Position numbers and translations under genes: made by a program
NCBI GenBank assembly: GCA_002346425.1
Contig: DDZS01000057.1
Span: forward strand, 1-20,830
DNA from: Alphaproteobacteria bacterium UBA3002
GTDB lineage: Bacteria; Pseudomonadota; Alphaproteobacteria; Rickettsiales; UBA3002
DNA length: 20,830 nucleotides
Direction of reading: 5' to 3'
Shown: piece by piece, positions 1-7,524 of the stretch
How positions within the stretch are numbered: the first letter of the stretch is position 1
Layout of the letters: each line of letters starts with the position of its first letter
Notes under the pieces: model-generated
The model's input: the letters and a program-made list of their open reading frames with translations, nothing else
Told to the model about the DNA's origin: nothing
Databases searched by the model: none

Positions 1-436
1 CCTGCTGGTCGATGTTGAGAAAGAACGTATTTCTCTGGGTATTAAACAGCTGGATGAAGCAGGCGCATCGACTGCCGCTGCTAGCGGTAGCAAGCGTGGC
101 GCGGTCATGACCTGTACAGTTACAGCAGTGCAGAAAGACGGCATCGAAGTCAAAGCGGGTGAAGAAGAAGTGATCGCCTTTATTAAGCGTGGCGACCTAT
201 CTCGTGAACGTGCGGACCAACGCCCAGAACGTTTTGCCGTGGGCGATCGCGTCGATGCGAAAGTCATGTCGGTAGACAAGAAAACCGGCAAGCCGAACCT
301 GTCGATCAAAGCGCTGGAGCAAGAAGAGCACAAACGCGCGGTTGAGGAATATGGTTCGTCTGACAGCGGTGCAAGCCTGGGCGCGATCCTGGGTGCGGCG
401 CTGGAAGAGGCCGACACGTCTAAGAAAGACAAGTAA
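1..436 (+). CDS. rpsA: Ribosomal protein S1, C-terminal part (gene runs off the left edge)
   Basis: S1 is the large 30S subunit protein that binds mRNA and helps bring it to the ribosome. The reading frame is open from base 2 to the TAA at 434-436 and gives 144 residues, the tail of a protein that normally has several S1 (OB-fold) repeats. The first residues, LLVDVEKERISLGIKQL, are the typical end of one S1 repeat. After a short Ala/Ser/Gly linker comes the last repeat (about residues 36-103), with the expected pattern ending in KPNLSIKAL. The tail reads SLGAILGAAL, a form I know from alphaproteobacterial S1 proteins, followed by a charged end. The next gene, sppA, starts only 6 bases downstream, so the two are probably co-transcribed. 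The internal ATG at 107 is not a start. The identification is secure; the length of the missing part is not visible. Confidence 0.95.
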   Translation, partial: LLVDVEKERISLGIKQLDEAGASTAAASGSKRGAVMTCTVTAVQKDGIEVKAGEEEVIAFIKRGDLSRERADQRPERFAVGDRVDAKVMSVDKKTGKPNLSIKALEQEEHKRAVEEYGSSDSGASLGAILGAALEEADTSKKDK

Positions 437-442
437 TCGACA

Positions 443-1375
443 ATGGCACTCGACGCCGATACCCTGCTCGACAGGGTGCAAATGAAACAGTCACTAATGC
501 GATGGCGCACGCTTGCGATCCTCGCATTAGTGCTGGTCGGTGTCATTCTCATTAACCGCCAGATTGGCGACAATGTCGTCATCAACGACTATGTGGCGCG
601 CGTTGAAATCAACGGTGTGATCGAAGACGACTATTACCGCACCGAGCGGCTGGATCGTCTGGCTAAGAATGATTCTGTGCAGGCGGTGTTGGTTTCGATC
701 AATTCACCGGGCGGCACGGCGGTCGGCGGTGAGTCCTTGTATCATGCATTACAGCGTATTTCGAAAGAAAAGCCTGTGGTCATCCTGATGCGCGATCTGT
801 GCGCTTCCGCAGGCTATATGACGGCTATCGGTGGCGACTACCTAATTGCGCGCGAGGGCACATTGACCGGATCGGTCGGTGTGATCATGCAGACACTGGA
901 AGTCACGGAACTTGCTAAATCCTGGGGTATTGAGCCGATCATTATCAAATCGGGCGATAACAAAGCTTCGCCTAACCCCGCAGAAAAGCTCACCCCGGAA
1001 CGGCGCCAGATGGTGGAAACCGTGGTGGCAGACTTCTTCCGCTTCTTTAATGCATTGGTTGTGAAAGAGCGCGGGTTGAATGCAGAACAACAGGCACTAA
1101 TTCGAGATGGTCGGATTTTTACAGGCCATCAAGCGCTGGAAGCTGGGTTGGTCGATGCATTGGGAGGAGAGAAAGAAGCGATGGCTTGGCTTGAAAAAGA
1201 GCATGACATCGATGCGGAATCGGAAATTCGGACCTTTAATTTGGTTAAAGAAAACAATTCCTTATTCGGCAACCTGAATCAATCCATGGAATGGCTTGCT
1301 AAACAAACGGCAAATTTTTCACACAGGCTTGACGGGCTACAAGCAATCTGGCAGTTTGACGCCGATTCTTTATAA
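443..1375 (+). CDS. sppA: Signal peptide peptidase SppA, 36K type (peptidase family S49)
   Basis: This 310-residue membrane-anchored serine protease should degrade signal peptides left after protein export. One transmembrane segment lies at about residues 22-37. The rest is the ClpP/crotonase-like fold, facing the periplasm. The motif VSINSPGGTAVGGE (84-97) forms the usual oxyanion region. Ser122 in CASAGY is the likely nucleophile. Lys174 in SGDNKASPNP is the likely general base; the 52-residue distance matches the Ser147/Lys199 pair that I recall for Bacillus SppA. Lys169 is a less likely alternative. The length fits the short single-domain type, not the 67K E. coli type. It starts 6 bases after rpsA, a neighbour order common in alphaproteobacteria. 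No strong Shine-Dalgarno sequence precedes ATG 443; an in-frame ATG at 483 is possible but would remove part of the cytoplasmic N-terminus. Confidence 0.93.
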   Translation: MALDADTLLDRVQMKQSLMRWRTLAILALVLVGVILINRQIGDNVVINDYVARVEINGVIEDDYYRTERLDRLAKNDSVQAVLVSINSPGGTAVGGESLYHALQRISKEKPVVILMRDLCASAGYMTAIGGDYLIAREGTLTGSVGVIMQTLEVTELAKSWGIEPIIIKSGDNKASPNPAEKLTPERRQMVETVVADFFRFFNALVVKERGLNAEQQALIRDGRIFTGHQALEAGLVDALGGEKEAMAWLEKEHDIDAESEIRTFNLVKENNSLFGNLNQSMEWLAKQTANFSHRLDGLQAIWQFDADSL

Positions 1376-1385
1376 TCATTATAAT
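1356..1385 (+). promoter_or_regulatory. Probable sigma-70-type promoter for ihfB-lapA-trpFBA
   Basis: TTGACG at 1356-1361 and TATAAT at 1380-1385 are separated by 18 bases, close to the consensus spacing. The -10 box is a perfect match and the -35 box matches 5 of 6. The promoter lies across the end of sppA, and transcription would begin near 1392, about 18 bases before the ihfB ATG and just ahead of its Shine-Dalgarno sequence. A second TATAAT at 1371-1376 is only 9 bases from the -35 box and is not well placed. This suggests that ihfB and the trp genes can be transcribed apart from rpsA-sppA. It is a pattern match only. Confidence 0.6.
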
Positions 1386-1409
1386 TTATAACCACTGAAG
1401 AAGAGATTT

Positions 1410-1697
1410 ATGACACGATCCGAGCTGATTCAACGATTGAACCAAAAATACCCGCATCTGTACCAACGTGACATTGAAACGCTGGTCACCACGATATTAA
1501 ATGAAATTTCCGAAGCTTTGGCTCGGGAAGAGCGCGTGGAGCTTCGCGGGTTTGGGGCGTTTTCGATTCGCCGTCGTGACCCGCGCGTGGCGCGGAACCC
1601 GAAAAATGGGGAAAAAGTAAAAGTAGATGAACGCCGCGCGATTTATTTCCGTACCGGTAAAGAGCTGCGCGAGCGCATCAATAATAAAGCAAGTTAA
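1410..1697 (+). CDS. ihfB: Integration host factor beta subunit
   Basis: IHF is a heterodimer that binds specific DNA sites and bends them sharply, acting in nucleoid structure, transcription and recombination. The 95 residues match the family length. The start MTRSELIQRL and the DNA-binding arm around RVARNPKNG (59-67) are diagnostic, and Pro64 is the residue that intercalates between base pairs. The order ihfB next to lapA and trpF is usual in alphaproteobacteria and favours IHF-beta over plain HU. A GA-rich Shine-Dalgarno (GAAGAAGAG, about 1397-1405) precedes the ATG. The stop codon shares one base with the lapA start (TAATG), so translation is probably coupled. The alpha subunit is encoded about 7 kb further on. 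Confidence 0.95.
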   Translation: MTRSELIQRLNQKYPHLYQRDIETLVTTILNEISEALAREERVELRGFGAFSIRRRDPRVARNPKNGEKVKVDERRAIYFRTGKELRERINNKAS

Positions 1698-2014
1698 TGC
1701 GGCGCGTACTGGCACATACGTTTTTAATTCTATGTGTCGCTCTTATTGCGCTGTTTGCTTTTTCAAATCAGCAGGACATTTCCATCGGCTTATTTCCTCT
1801 GCCGTTTGAAGTAGTGATTCCGCTTTATTTACTAATTCCGCTATTGTTTTTATTGGGGTATCTGTTCGGCTGTCTTACCAGCTGGCCGACCAAGGTGGCA
1901 TTGAAACGTAAGGTGCGCGCAGAAGAAAAACGCAATAAAGCCATGCGGGATGAAATGGATCGCCGAACGACCGATCAAGCCCTAACTAGTTTACCCATCG
2001 CACGCAGCAACTGA
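1697..2014 (+). CDS. lapA: LapA-domain (DUF1049) inner membrane protein
   Basis: This 105-residue protein is a LapA-domain membrane protein; in E. coli the relative LapA works with LapB in controlling lipopolysaccharide assembly. Two hydrophobic segments are visible, at about residues 4-22 and 38-60. The loop between them carries the family pattern FSNQQDISIGLFPLPFEV. After the second segment follows a basic, charged tail (KRKVRAEEKRNK) that probably lies in the cytoplasm as a short helix. Its ATG overlaps the ihfB stop by one base and its own TGA overlaps the trpF ATG by one base. It is therefore a translationally coupled member of this operon. The role in this organism is inferred from the family only. 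Confidence 0.82.
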   Translation: MRRVLAHTFLILCVALIALFAFSNQQDISIGLFPLPFEVVIPLYLLIPLLFLLGYLFGCLTSWPTKVALKRKVRAEEKRNKAMRDEMDRRTTDQALTSLPIARSN

Positions 2015-2661
2015 TGACCTTAAAAATCAAAAATTGTGGCATGCGATCGGCCGATGCTATCGCTGTGGCTATCGATACCGGTGCGGATTTTATCGGTTTC
2101 CTGCATTATCCGCCATCTTCGCGTTATATACCTATTAGTGACGTCCCAGCGTTAGTGCGCGATATTCCGTCTTATATCGGTAAAGTCGCGGTGATGGTAA
2201 ATCCGGATGATGAGCAGCTTATCGAAGCCGTCGAATCCGGCTATCCCACGCATATCCAGCTGCATGGCGACGAATCGCCCGAGCGTGTCGAACAGATTCG
2301 CAGCCGGATCCGGTTGCCGATTATCAAAGCGGTCGGCATTGCCAATGCAAATGACCTCGCGCGCAGTTGTGTTTATGCCGATCTGGTGGACTACCTGTTA
2401 CTGGACACGAAATCTCCGGATTATGGCGGCACCGGACGCGCGTTTGACTGGTCGCTACTCAGCGATTTTCGTCCCGATACGCCGTGGTTTTTATCTGGCG
2501 GTCTGAATGCGGATAATATAGAAGAAGCGCTGCGTATAACCGGCGCGCAGATGGTAGATGTCTCTTCCGGCCTAGAGTCGAAAAAAGGCGTCAAAAGCTT
2601 GAAGCGCATTGCAGAATTTAACGAGAAGGCGAGGGAGGCGTATGCAACAACAGCCAGATGA
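2014..2661 (+). CDS. trpF: Phosphoribosylanthranilate isomerase
   Basis: TrpF catalyses the Amadori rearrangement of N-(5'-phosphoribosyl)anthranilate to CdRP in tryptophan synthesis, in the cytoplasm. The 215 residues form a (beta/alpha)8 barrel. Cys8 in KIKNCGM is the likely general base and Asp131 in LLLDTKS the likely general acid. The phosphate-binding motifs GGTGRAFDW (138-146) and FLSGGLN are present, and the family's late VDVSSGLE motif is clear. The ATG shares one base with the lapA stop. The 3' end overlaps the trpB start by 20 bases, so trpF and trpB are tightly coupled. The indole-glycerol phosphate synthase step (trpC) is not in this window. Confidence 0.96.
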   Translation: MTLKIKNCGMRSADAIAVAIDTGADFIGFLHYPPSSRYIPISDVPALVRDIPSYIGKVAVMVNPDDEQLIEAVESGYPTHIQLHGDESPERVEQIRSRIRLPIIKAVGIANANDLARSCVYADLVDYLLLDTKSPDYGGTGRAFDWSLLSDFRPDTPWFLSGGLNADNIEEALRITGAQMVDVSSGLESKKGVKSLKRIAEFNEKAREAYATTAR

Positions 2662-3832
2662 ACGTGGCCATTTTGGCCCTTACGGTGGCCGTTACGTCGC
2701 TGAAACCCTGATGCCGCTAATTCTGGAGGTTGAGCAAGCCTATAAGGATGCGCAAGCCGATCCGGCGTTTCAGGAGCAATTGGATAGCCTGCATAAGGAA
2801 TATACCGGTCGTCCGTCACCGCTCTATTTCGCGGAACGTCTGACCGAGAAGTGCGGCGGTGCGCAGATTTATTTTAAACGCGATGAGCTGAACCATACTG
2901 GCGCGCATAAGATCAATAACTGCTTAGGGCAAATTTTGCTCGCCATGCGTATGGGCAAGAAGCGCATCATCGCGGAAACCGGCGCCGGGCAGCATGGCGT
3001 GGCGACAGCAACTGTTTGTGCGCGCTTTGGTTTGCCATGCGTGATTTACATGGGTGCCAAAGACTGTGAGCGGCAAAAACCGAACCTGTTTCGCATGAAG
3101 CTGCTGGGTGCCGAGGTGGTGCCGGTGAAAGCCGGTGGCGCGACTTTGAAAGACGCGATGAACGAAGCCCTGCGCGACTGGGTTAGCAATGTAGACGATA
3201 CTTATTATCTGATCGGGACTGCCGCCGGGCCACATCCATTCCCGGCGATGGTGCGCGATTTTCAATGTGTGATCGGCGAAGAATTGCGCGAGCAGGCGAT
3301 GGAACGTTTCGGGCGGTTGCCTGACTCATTGGTAGCTTGTATCGGCGGAGGGTCGAATGCGATTGGCCTGTTTCATCCATTTCTGGACGACGATGTGCAG
3401 ATGACCGGCGTGGAAGCTGGCGGGAAGGGCATCGATACCGAAGAACATGCTGCCTCGCTAAGCAAGGGTACGTCAGGCATTTTACATGGAACCATGTCGT
3501 ACTTGCTGCAAACCAGCGAAGGGCAAATCACAGAACCCTATTCGATTTCGGCCGGGTTGGATTATCCGGGGATCGGGCCGGAACATGCGTGGCTGAAGGA
3601 TGAGGGCCGGGTGAATTATGTGCCTATTACCGATGATGAAGCGATTGCCGCGTTTCAGGAATGTGCAGCGCTTGAGGGGATTCTCCCGGCGCTCGAACCC
3701 GCGCATGCCTTAGCGTATGTGCTGAAAGTCGCGCCCGGGTTACCAAAAGAGCATATCATGGTGATGAATCTCTGCGGACGCGGCGATAAGGACATCTTTA
3801 CGCTCGCCGATGCGCTGGGGGTGAAGCTATGA
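2642..3832 (+). CDS. trpB: Tryptophan synthase beta chain
   Basis: TrpB is the PLP-dependent subunit that joins indole and serine to make tryptophan, in an alpha2-beta2 complex with TrpA. The chosen ATG gives 396 residues, the normal family length, and has the purine-rich Shine-Dalgarno GAGGGAGG (2631-2638) just upstream. A TTG at 2609 would add 11 unlikely basic residues inside trpF. The PLP lysine is Lys90 in HTGAHKINN. Glu112 in AETGAGQHG is the catalytic acid/base. GGGSNA (235-240) binds the PLP phosphate. The gene overlaps trpF by 20 bases and trpA by 4 (ATGA). All key residues are present. Confidence 0.97.
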   Translation: MQQQPDERGHFGPYGGRYVAETLMPLILEVEQAYKDAQADPAFQEQLDSLHKEYTGRPSPLYFAERLTEKCGGAQIYFKRDELNHTGAHKINNCLGQILLAMRMGKKRIIAETGAGQHGVATATVCARFGLPCVIYMGAKDCERQKPNLFRMKLLGAEVVPVKAGGATLKDAMNEALRDWVSNVDDTYYLIGTAAGPHPFPAMVRDFQCVIGEELREQAMERFGRLPDSLVACIGGGSNAIGLFHPFLDDDVQMTGVEAGGKGIDTEEHAASLSKGTSGILHGTMSYLLQTSEGQITEPYSISAGLDYPGIGPEHAWLKDEGRVNYVPITDDEAIAAFQECAALEGILPALEPAHALAYVLKVAPGLPKEHIMVMNLCGRGDKDIFTLADALGVKL

Positions 3833-4638
3833 GCACGCGTTTGAATGACCGCCTCGCAAAGCTGAAAGAAGAAGGCCGCGCCGGCTTTGTGCCGTTTATC
3901 ATGGCGGGCGACCGTTCGGTGGAAATGACCGGACAGCTGCTGGCACAATTGCCGGAATATGGAGCTGATATTATCGAGCTTGGTATGCCGTTTTCTGACC
4001 CAATGGCTGATGGCACGGTGATTCAGGCCGCCGGACAACGCGCGCTTGCGGGCGGTATGAATATCCACGCGATCTTCGAACAGGTCGAAATGTTTCGCAA
4101 AACCGATAATCAAACGCCGATTGTCTTGATGGGCTATGCCAATCCCGTTTACCGCTATGGCGTGGCGGCCTTTATGCAGGACGCGGCCTATTGCGGGATT
4201 GATGGCGTAATTATTGTCGATGTGCCGCCGGAAGAATACGACCTGCTTGACGAATCCGCGACCGCCAATGGCATTAGCGTCGTGCGCCTGATCGCGCCGC
4301 CCTCTCTGGAAACGCGGCTGCCTACCATTGCGCAGCACGCTACGGGCTTTTTGTATTACATCACGATTAAAGGCATCACCGGTACCGGTAAAGGCGATTA
4401 CGCCGCGCTCGGTGGCGTGATGGAGCAGATTCGTCAACATAGCGAATTGCCGATTGCGGCAGGGTTTGGCATTTCTTCAGCGGAAGACGTTGCAGCTGTG
4501 GCGGAACATACCGATCTTGTGGTGGTTGGCTCTGCCTTGGTGAAGCTGGTGGCCGAGATGGAAGGGCAGGAAGACGAAGCGATCGTGCAGGCAATTCTCA
4601 CCAAATGCCGCGAGTTATCGGCTGGCATCACGCGTTAA
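3829..4638 (+). CDS. trpA: Tryptophan synthase alpha chain
   Basis: TrpA cleaves indole-3-glycerol phosphate and passes indole through a tunnel to TrpB. The 269 residues match the family. Glu50 in IIELGMPFSDP and Asp61 in MADG are the two catalytic acids. The later loop IKGITGTGKGD is the family's substrate-binding loop, and GFGISSAEDV is the phosphate-binding segment. The ATG overlaps the trpB stop (ATGA). In many alphaproteobacteria accD and folC follow trpA. Here they do not: the operon ends and a gene cluster on the other strand follows. Confidence 0.97.
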   Translation: MSTRLNDRLAKLKEEGRAGFVPFIMAGDRSVEMTGQLLAQLPEYGADIIELGMPFSDPMADGTVIQAAGQRALAGGMNIHAIFEQVEMFRKTDNQTPIVLMGYANPVYRYGVAAFMQDAAYCGIDGVIIVDVPPEEYDLLDESATANGISVVRLIAPPSLETRLPTIAQHATGFLYYITIKGITGTGKGDYAALGGVMEQIRQHSELPIAAGFGISSAEDVAAVAEHTDLVVVGSALVKLVAEMEGQEDEAIVQAILTKCRELSAGITR

Positions 4639-4650
4639 GTTTAGCGTCAC

Positions 4651-4703
4651 CCTGAACGAGTATCAGGAACATTATCTACGAGATTCCGACACAAGTTCGG
4701 AAT
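4651..4703. repeat. Two adjacent short hairpins, possible dispersed intergenic repeat
   Basis: Between the convergent trpA and the XRE regulator gene lie two small inverted repeats, each with a 7-base loop. The first is CCTGA (4651-4655) with TCAGG (4663-4667). The second is ATTCCGA (4683-4689) with TCGGAAT (4697-4703), perfect over 7 pairs. The wording, CACCCTGAACGAGTATCAGG followed by ATTCCGACACAAGTTCGGAAT, resembles short palindromic repeats I have seen scattered in intergenic regions of alphaproteobacterial genomes, which is recollection, not a search. No T-run follows either stem in either direction, so an ordinary rho-independent terminator is not supported, though it could still protect the 3' ends of two convergent mRNAs. 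Confidence 0.5.
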
Positions 4704-4712
4704 GACTGCAAA

Positions 4713-5027
4713 TTACTCTTCAAAAGCCTCACGGTATAGCGCGCATAGCAATTCCTGCTCTTCGCTTCCATCCTTCTCGCGTTCGCGGGCTGCTGAGATC
4801 TGGCGGATATATTTCTTTTGAATCTCTGCATCCAAGGTTTTGCTGATGGCTTCCAGCATCGGAATCGGCACAAAGGCCCCGGCTTCGTATTTCACCATTT
4901 GCTGCTCAGTGACGCGGACGCGCTTGGCTAATTCCTTAATGGTAACCTGCTGACGTTCGCGTAATGCGCGGATTTCTTCGCCAAGAACGATCTGTGCTTC
5001 GGGGTAGGCGGCTTTGCGTTTTTTCAT
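4713..5027 (-). CDS. Small XRE/Cro-type helix-turn-helix regulator
   Basis: This protein of 104 residues has a five-helix Cro/C1-type DNA-binding domain at about residues 13-66. The recognition region reads TIKELAKRVRVTEQQMVKYEAG, with the family's usual spacing. The last third (67-104) is charged and helical with no recognised ligand domain. The form QQMVKYEAG resembles the many short alphaproteobacterial XRE regulators that end with a helical tail. Its ATG follows the slyX stop after one base, and no clear Shine-Dalgarno precedes it. It is therefore probably translated by reinitiation after slyX. Its targets cannot be read from the sequence; possible candidates are its own operon or envelope genes. 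Confidence 0.85.
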   Translation of the reverse strand: MKKRKAAYPEAQIVLGEEIRALRERQQVTIKELAKRVRVTEQQMVKYEAGAFVPIPMLEAISKTLDAEIQKKYIRQISAAREREKDGSEEQELLCALYREAFEE

Positions 5028-5028
5028 A

Positions 5029-5244
5029 TCAATAATGTGGTGGTGGGGGTTCGGGGCTTAGGTCGGCATTGTCTTGCGCTTGTTGCTGTAACTCGCGCCA
5101 TTTGTCGATCAAATGCTGGACCTGACGTTTCAACAGGGCTGTTTCCTTTTGCTGGGCGTAAAGTTCTTCGCTCAGTTTGATGATCTCCAATTCCTGATAG
5201 GCCAGCTGCTGCTGCATTTGCGTGATAGGGTCAATTTTAACCAT
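5029..5244 (-). CDS. slyX: SlyX family protein
   Basis: The 71 residues are almost entirely heptad-like helix (about 6-57), rich in Gln, Glu and Leu, expected to form a coiled coil. The end is PPPPHY, the hallmark C-terminus of SlyX proteins; the body pattern AYQELEIIKLSEELYAQQ also fits. The biochemical role of SlyX is unknown. The ATG lies inside the end of the glycosyltransferase gene (8-base overlap), with GAGG on the minus strand (complement of 5249-5252) as a Shine-Dalgarno sequence. The stop is one base from the start of the XRE gene. Recognition rests on the terminal motif and length. Confidence 0.82.
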   Translation of the reverse strand: MVKIDPITQMQQQLAYQELEIIKLSEELYAQQKETALLKRQVQHLIDKWRELQQQAQDNADLSPEPPPPHY

Positions 5245-6124
5245 AGGTCCTCACCGGAAATGTTGTGCTGCGCCGTTGTCCGCTAAACGCATCTATCAAG
5301 CCATGCCACATGGCCAGCAGTTTATGTTTTTTATTCGATTCAAAGCCGATCACGCGTATTAAGTCGTAAACCATCCCTGCCAGATCGAAGGCCACGAACG
5401 TGAAGCAATTGCTATAACGCCCGATGCAAATGGCGCGGTTGCGCCAGATGGTATAGCGACGTTCCGGACTGTGATTGAGGCAGGTCACCGGCCCATGTTT
5501 GCTCGCCTTACCAATGCGATGATGCAACACCGCGTCGCCCGCCATGGTAATGCTATAGCCACGGCTGCGTAGACGCAGGCAGAATTCTTTGTCGATATAG
5601 TCGATCACCAATTGTTCATCCATCAGACCGACCTGTTCGATCACCGATAGCGGAATCAAGCTGCCGGATGCGATGGCGGTTACAATATTAGGTAGGGTTT
5701 CACCCCGGTGGATGCGTTTCGGCCAGCCCCAATAACCATTCTCAGAGACAACATGCCGCAAGGCGCGGGGGGTGTCTTCTTCCTGCAGATTGGCAACGGC
5801 GATGCCTTTGGCGGGCAATGTGGCGATAAGTTGCGTTACCATGGTCGCGCTAGGCGTGCTATCATCATCCATCAGCAAAATGTGGCTATGCCCATGTTCA
5901 CGCGCCCAGCGGATGCCTAAATTCTGTGCTGCCGACAGATTATTGACCGGATGTGCCAATAGCGTGCGATGATCGCCGTGTGGGCCATCTCCGGGGACGG
6001 AGTCGAAGCCATTATAAATGACCAGACTATGTGCCACTTGCGGCGCCAATGCTTGCAGGCGCTCACGAAACGTGGTATCCGGCCGATGCGTTACGACGAT
6101 TGCACAAATCGATTGTGTAGCCAT
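5237..6124 (-). CDS. Family 2 glycosyltransferase, rhamnosyltransferase-like
   Basis: The 295-residue product has a GT-A fold of the GT2 family. The N-terminus ICAIVVTHRPD followed by QVAHSLVIYNGF is the nucleotide-sugar-binding start. Asp86-Asp88 in LLMDDDSTP is the DXD-type metal site. The later motif VIDYIDKEFCLRLRSRGY matches the (I/V)DYID.E...R pattern of rhamnosyltransferases. It probably adds a sugar to a surface polysaccharide or lipopolysaccharide in the cytoplasm; donor and acceptor are not known. I chose ATG at 6124 because it begins right at the conserved strand. A TTG at 6214 would add 30 residues and run into the rpmF promoter region. It heads a three-gene minus-strand cluster with slyX and the XRE gene. 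Confidence 0.85.
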   Translation of the reverse strand: MATQSICAIVVTHRPDTTFRERLQALAPQVAHSLVIYNGFDSVPGDGPHGDHRTLLAHPVNNLSAAQNLGIRWAREHGHSHILLMDDDSTPSATMVTQLIATLPAKGIAVANLQEEDTPRALRHVVSENGYWGWPKRIHRGETLPNIVTAIASGSLIPLSVIEQVGLMDEQLVIDYIDKEFCLRLRSRGYSITMAGDAVLHHRIGKASKHGPVTCLNHSPERRYTIWRNRAICIGRYSNCFTFVAFDLAGMVYDLIRVIGFESNKKHKLLAMWHGLIDAFSGQRRSTTFPVRTYG

Positions 6125-6195
6125 AGATGTGGTATAGGCGGTTTTGCCGCAAATGCCAAATGCTGAAAGTAACGCGAAAAAACCGTAAAAAAACA

Positions 6196-6224
6196 CTGGA
6201 TTTTCGTGAGGCAATCCTTATAGT
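6196..6224 (+). promoter_or_regulatory. Possible promoter for rpmF-plsX-fabH
   Basis: In the 130-base gap between the divergent glycosyltransferase and rpmF, CTGGAT (6196-6201) and TATAGT (6219-6224) are 17 bases apart. The -10 box matches 5 of 6 consensus bases; the -35 box is weak. Transcription would begin near 6231, leaving a leader of about 24 bases that contains the GGAG Shine-Dalgarno (6244-6247). A pattern match only. Confidence 0.4.
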
Positions 6225-6254
6225 GCGGAGCCTGTTAGAAAGCGGAGAAATACG

Positions 6255-6443
6255 ATGGCAGTACCTAAGAAGAAAATTTCCAAATCGCGCCGTGGCCAAC
6301 GCCGCGCCGATTCAAAGATGAAAATCGGTACGATTAACGTGATTGAAAATGCGACGACCGGTGAATTCCACCGCCCGCATCACGTGTCGCCTGATGGCTA
6401 TTACAAAGGCCGCCAGGTAACGGACAAATCTGTAAACGCTTAA
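6255..6443 (+). CDS. rpmF: 50S ribosomal protein L32
   Basis: This small basic ribosomal protein (62 residues) belongs to the large subunit. The start MAVPKKKISKSRRGQRR is diagnostic for L32. The segment TGEFHRPHHVSPDGYYKGRQV is the alphaproteobacterial form, which has no zinc-binding cysteines. A GGAG Shine-Dalgarno lies 7 bases before the ATG. It is followed by plsX after 6 bases, the widely conserved rpmF-plsX-fabH arrangement that links ribosome and membrane lipid synthesis. Confidence 0.96.
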   Translation: MAVPKKKISKSRRGQRRADSKMKIGTINVIENATTGEFHRPHHVSPDGYYKGRQVTDKSVNA

Positions 6444-6449
6444 GTTTTG

Positions 6450-7523
6450 ATGCCTGATCGTCCGCTAGCCATTGACGCCATGGGAGGTGACAAGGCCCCA
6501 GCGGCTATTGTCGGCGGCGTCAAAGAATCTTTAAAATACAATCCCACGATGCGCTTTGTGCTGTTCGGTGACGAGCCGCAGCTAAAGCCGCTTATGCAAA
6601 AATTCAAGCTCAGCGAAGAACAATGCCGGATTGTGCACACTCCCGATTATATTTCCAATGACGAGAAGCCGTCGCTGGCGCTGCGCAAGGGCAAGAACTC
6701 TTCCATGCGACTGGCGATTGAGTCGGTGAAGGCGGGTGAATGTTCGGCGGTGGTGTCGGCCGGTAATACCGGCGCGCTGATGGCGATGTCGAAACTGGTT
6801 TATAAAACATTGCCCGGCATTCATCGACCGGCGATTATCGCGTTTTTCCCTGCCATCGATCATAAAATCGTGATGTTGGATTTGGGTGCTAATATTCAAT
6901 GCGGCGCGCGAGAGTTGATTCAGTTCGCTTATATGGGAGACGCGTTTGCCAAAACGGTCTTAGGGCTCAAGCATCCGCGGATCGGCATTCTCAATGTCGG
7001 TTCGGAAGAAGAAAAAGGCCACGAGGAATTAAAAGTCACTGCGCAAGCGCTGCGTGAGCCGCATTGCCCGTTGAATTTCTCCGGCTATGTCGAAGGGCAT
7101 GACATTGTCGATGGGCATGTCGATGTCGTGGTGAGCGATGGCTTCACCGGCAATATCGCGCTAAAAACCGCAGAAGGCACCGGTAAACTAATCCGTCACA
7201 TGATCAAAGAAACCATGCAGAATTCGATCTGGGCGAAAATGGGGTTCTTGTTGGCGACCCCCGCTTTTGTCGCATTGAAGCGCAAGCTCGATCCGCGTAG
7301 TTATAACGGTGCGATGTTTATCGGATTAAACGGCATCACGGTCAAAAGCCACGGCGGAGCAGATGCGAAAAGTTTTGCCAATGCCATCGACGTGGCAGTG
7401 AAACTGGTGGAGCAAGACATTAACCGTTGCATCATCGACGAACTAACGCAAACCGGCTTATCTGTTGCCGCCAGTGAGCCAGTGATGCCGCAGCCGGATT
7501 TCGTGTCGGAATCGATCAATTAA
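6450..7523 (+). CDS. plsX: Acyl-ACP:phosphate acyltransferase PlsX
   Basis: PlsX turns acyl-ACP into acyl-phosphate, the acyl donor used by PlsY in the first step of phospholipid synthesis, at the inner face of the membrane. The 357 residues match the family. The start LAIDAMGGDKAP, the segment SAGNTGALMA, and DGFTGNIALKTAEG are the family signatures. I took ATG 6450; a TTG directly before it (6447) would add only one residue. There is no strong Shine-Dalgarno in the 6-base gap after rpmF, so coupling to rpmF translation is likely. The fabH ATG lies one base after its stop. Confidence 0.96.
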   Translation: MPDRPLAIDAMGGDKAPAAIVGGVKESLKYNPTMRFVLFGDEPQLKPLMQKFKLSEEQCRIVHTPDYISNDEKPSLALRKGKNSSMRLAIESVKAGECSAVVSAGNTGALMAMSKLVYKTLPGIHRPAIIAFFPAIDHKIVMLDLGANIQCGARELIQFAYMGDAFAKTVLGLKHPRIGILNVGSEEEKGHEELKVTAQALREPHCPLNFSGYVEGHDIVDGHVDVVVSDGFTGNIALKTAEGTGKLIRHMIKETMQNSIWAKMGFLLATPAFVALKRKLDPRSYNGAMFIGLNGITVKSHGGADAKSFANAIDVAVKLVEQDINRCIIDELTQTGLSVAASEPVMPQPDFVSESIN

Positions 7524-7524
7524 T

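Noticed and set aside
2609..2641. TTG start extending TrpB by 11 residues
   Set aside because: The ATG at 2642 has a good purine-rich Shine-Dalgarno and gives the normal family length; the extra residues are an Arg-rich shadow of trpF.
6125..6214. TTG start extending the glycosyltransferase by 30 residues
   Set aside because: The extension overlaps the likely rpmF promoter, and the conserved domain begins right at the ATG at 6124.
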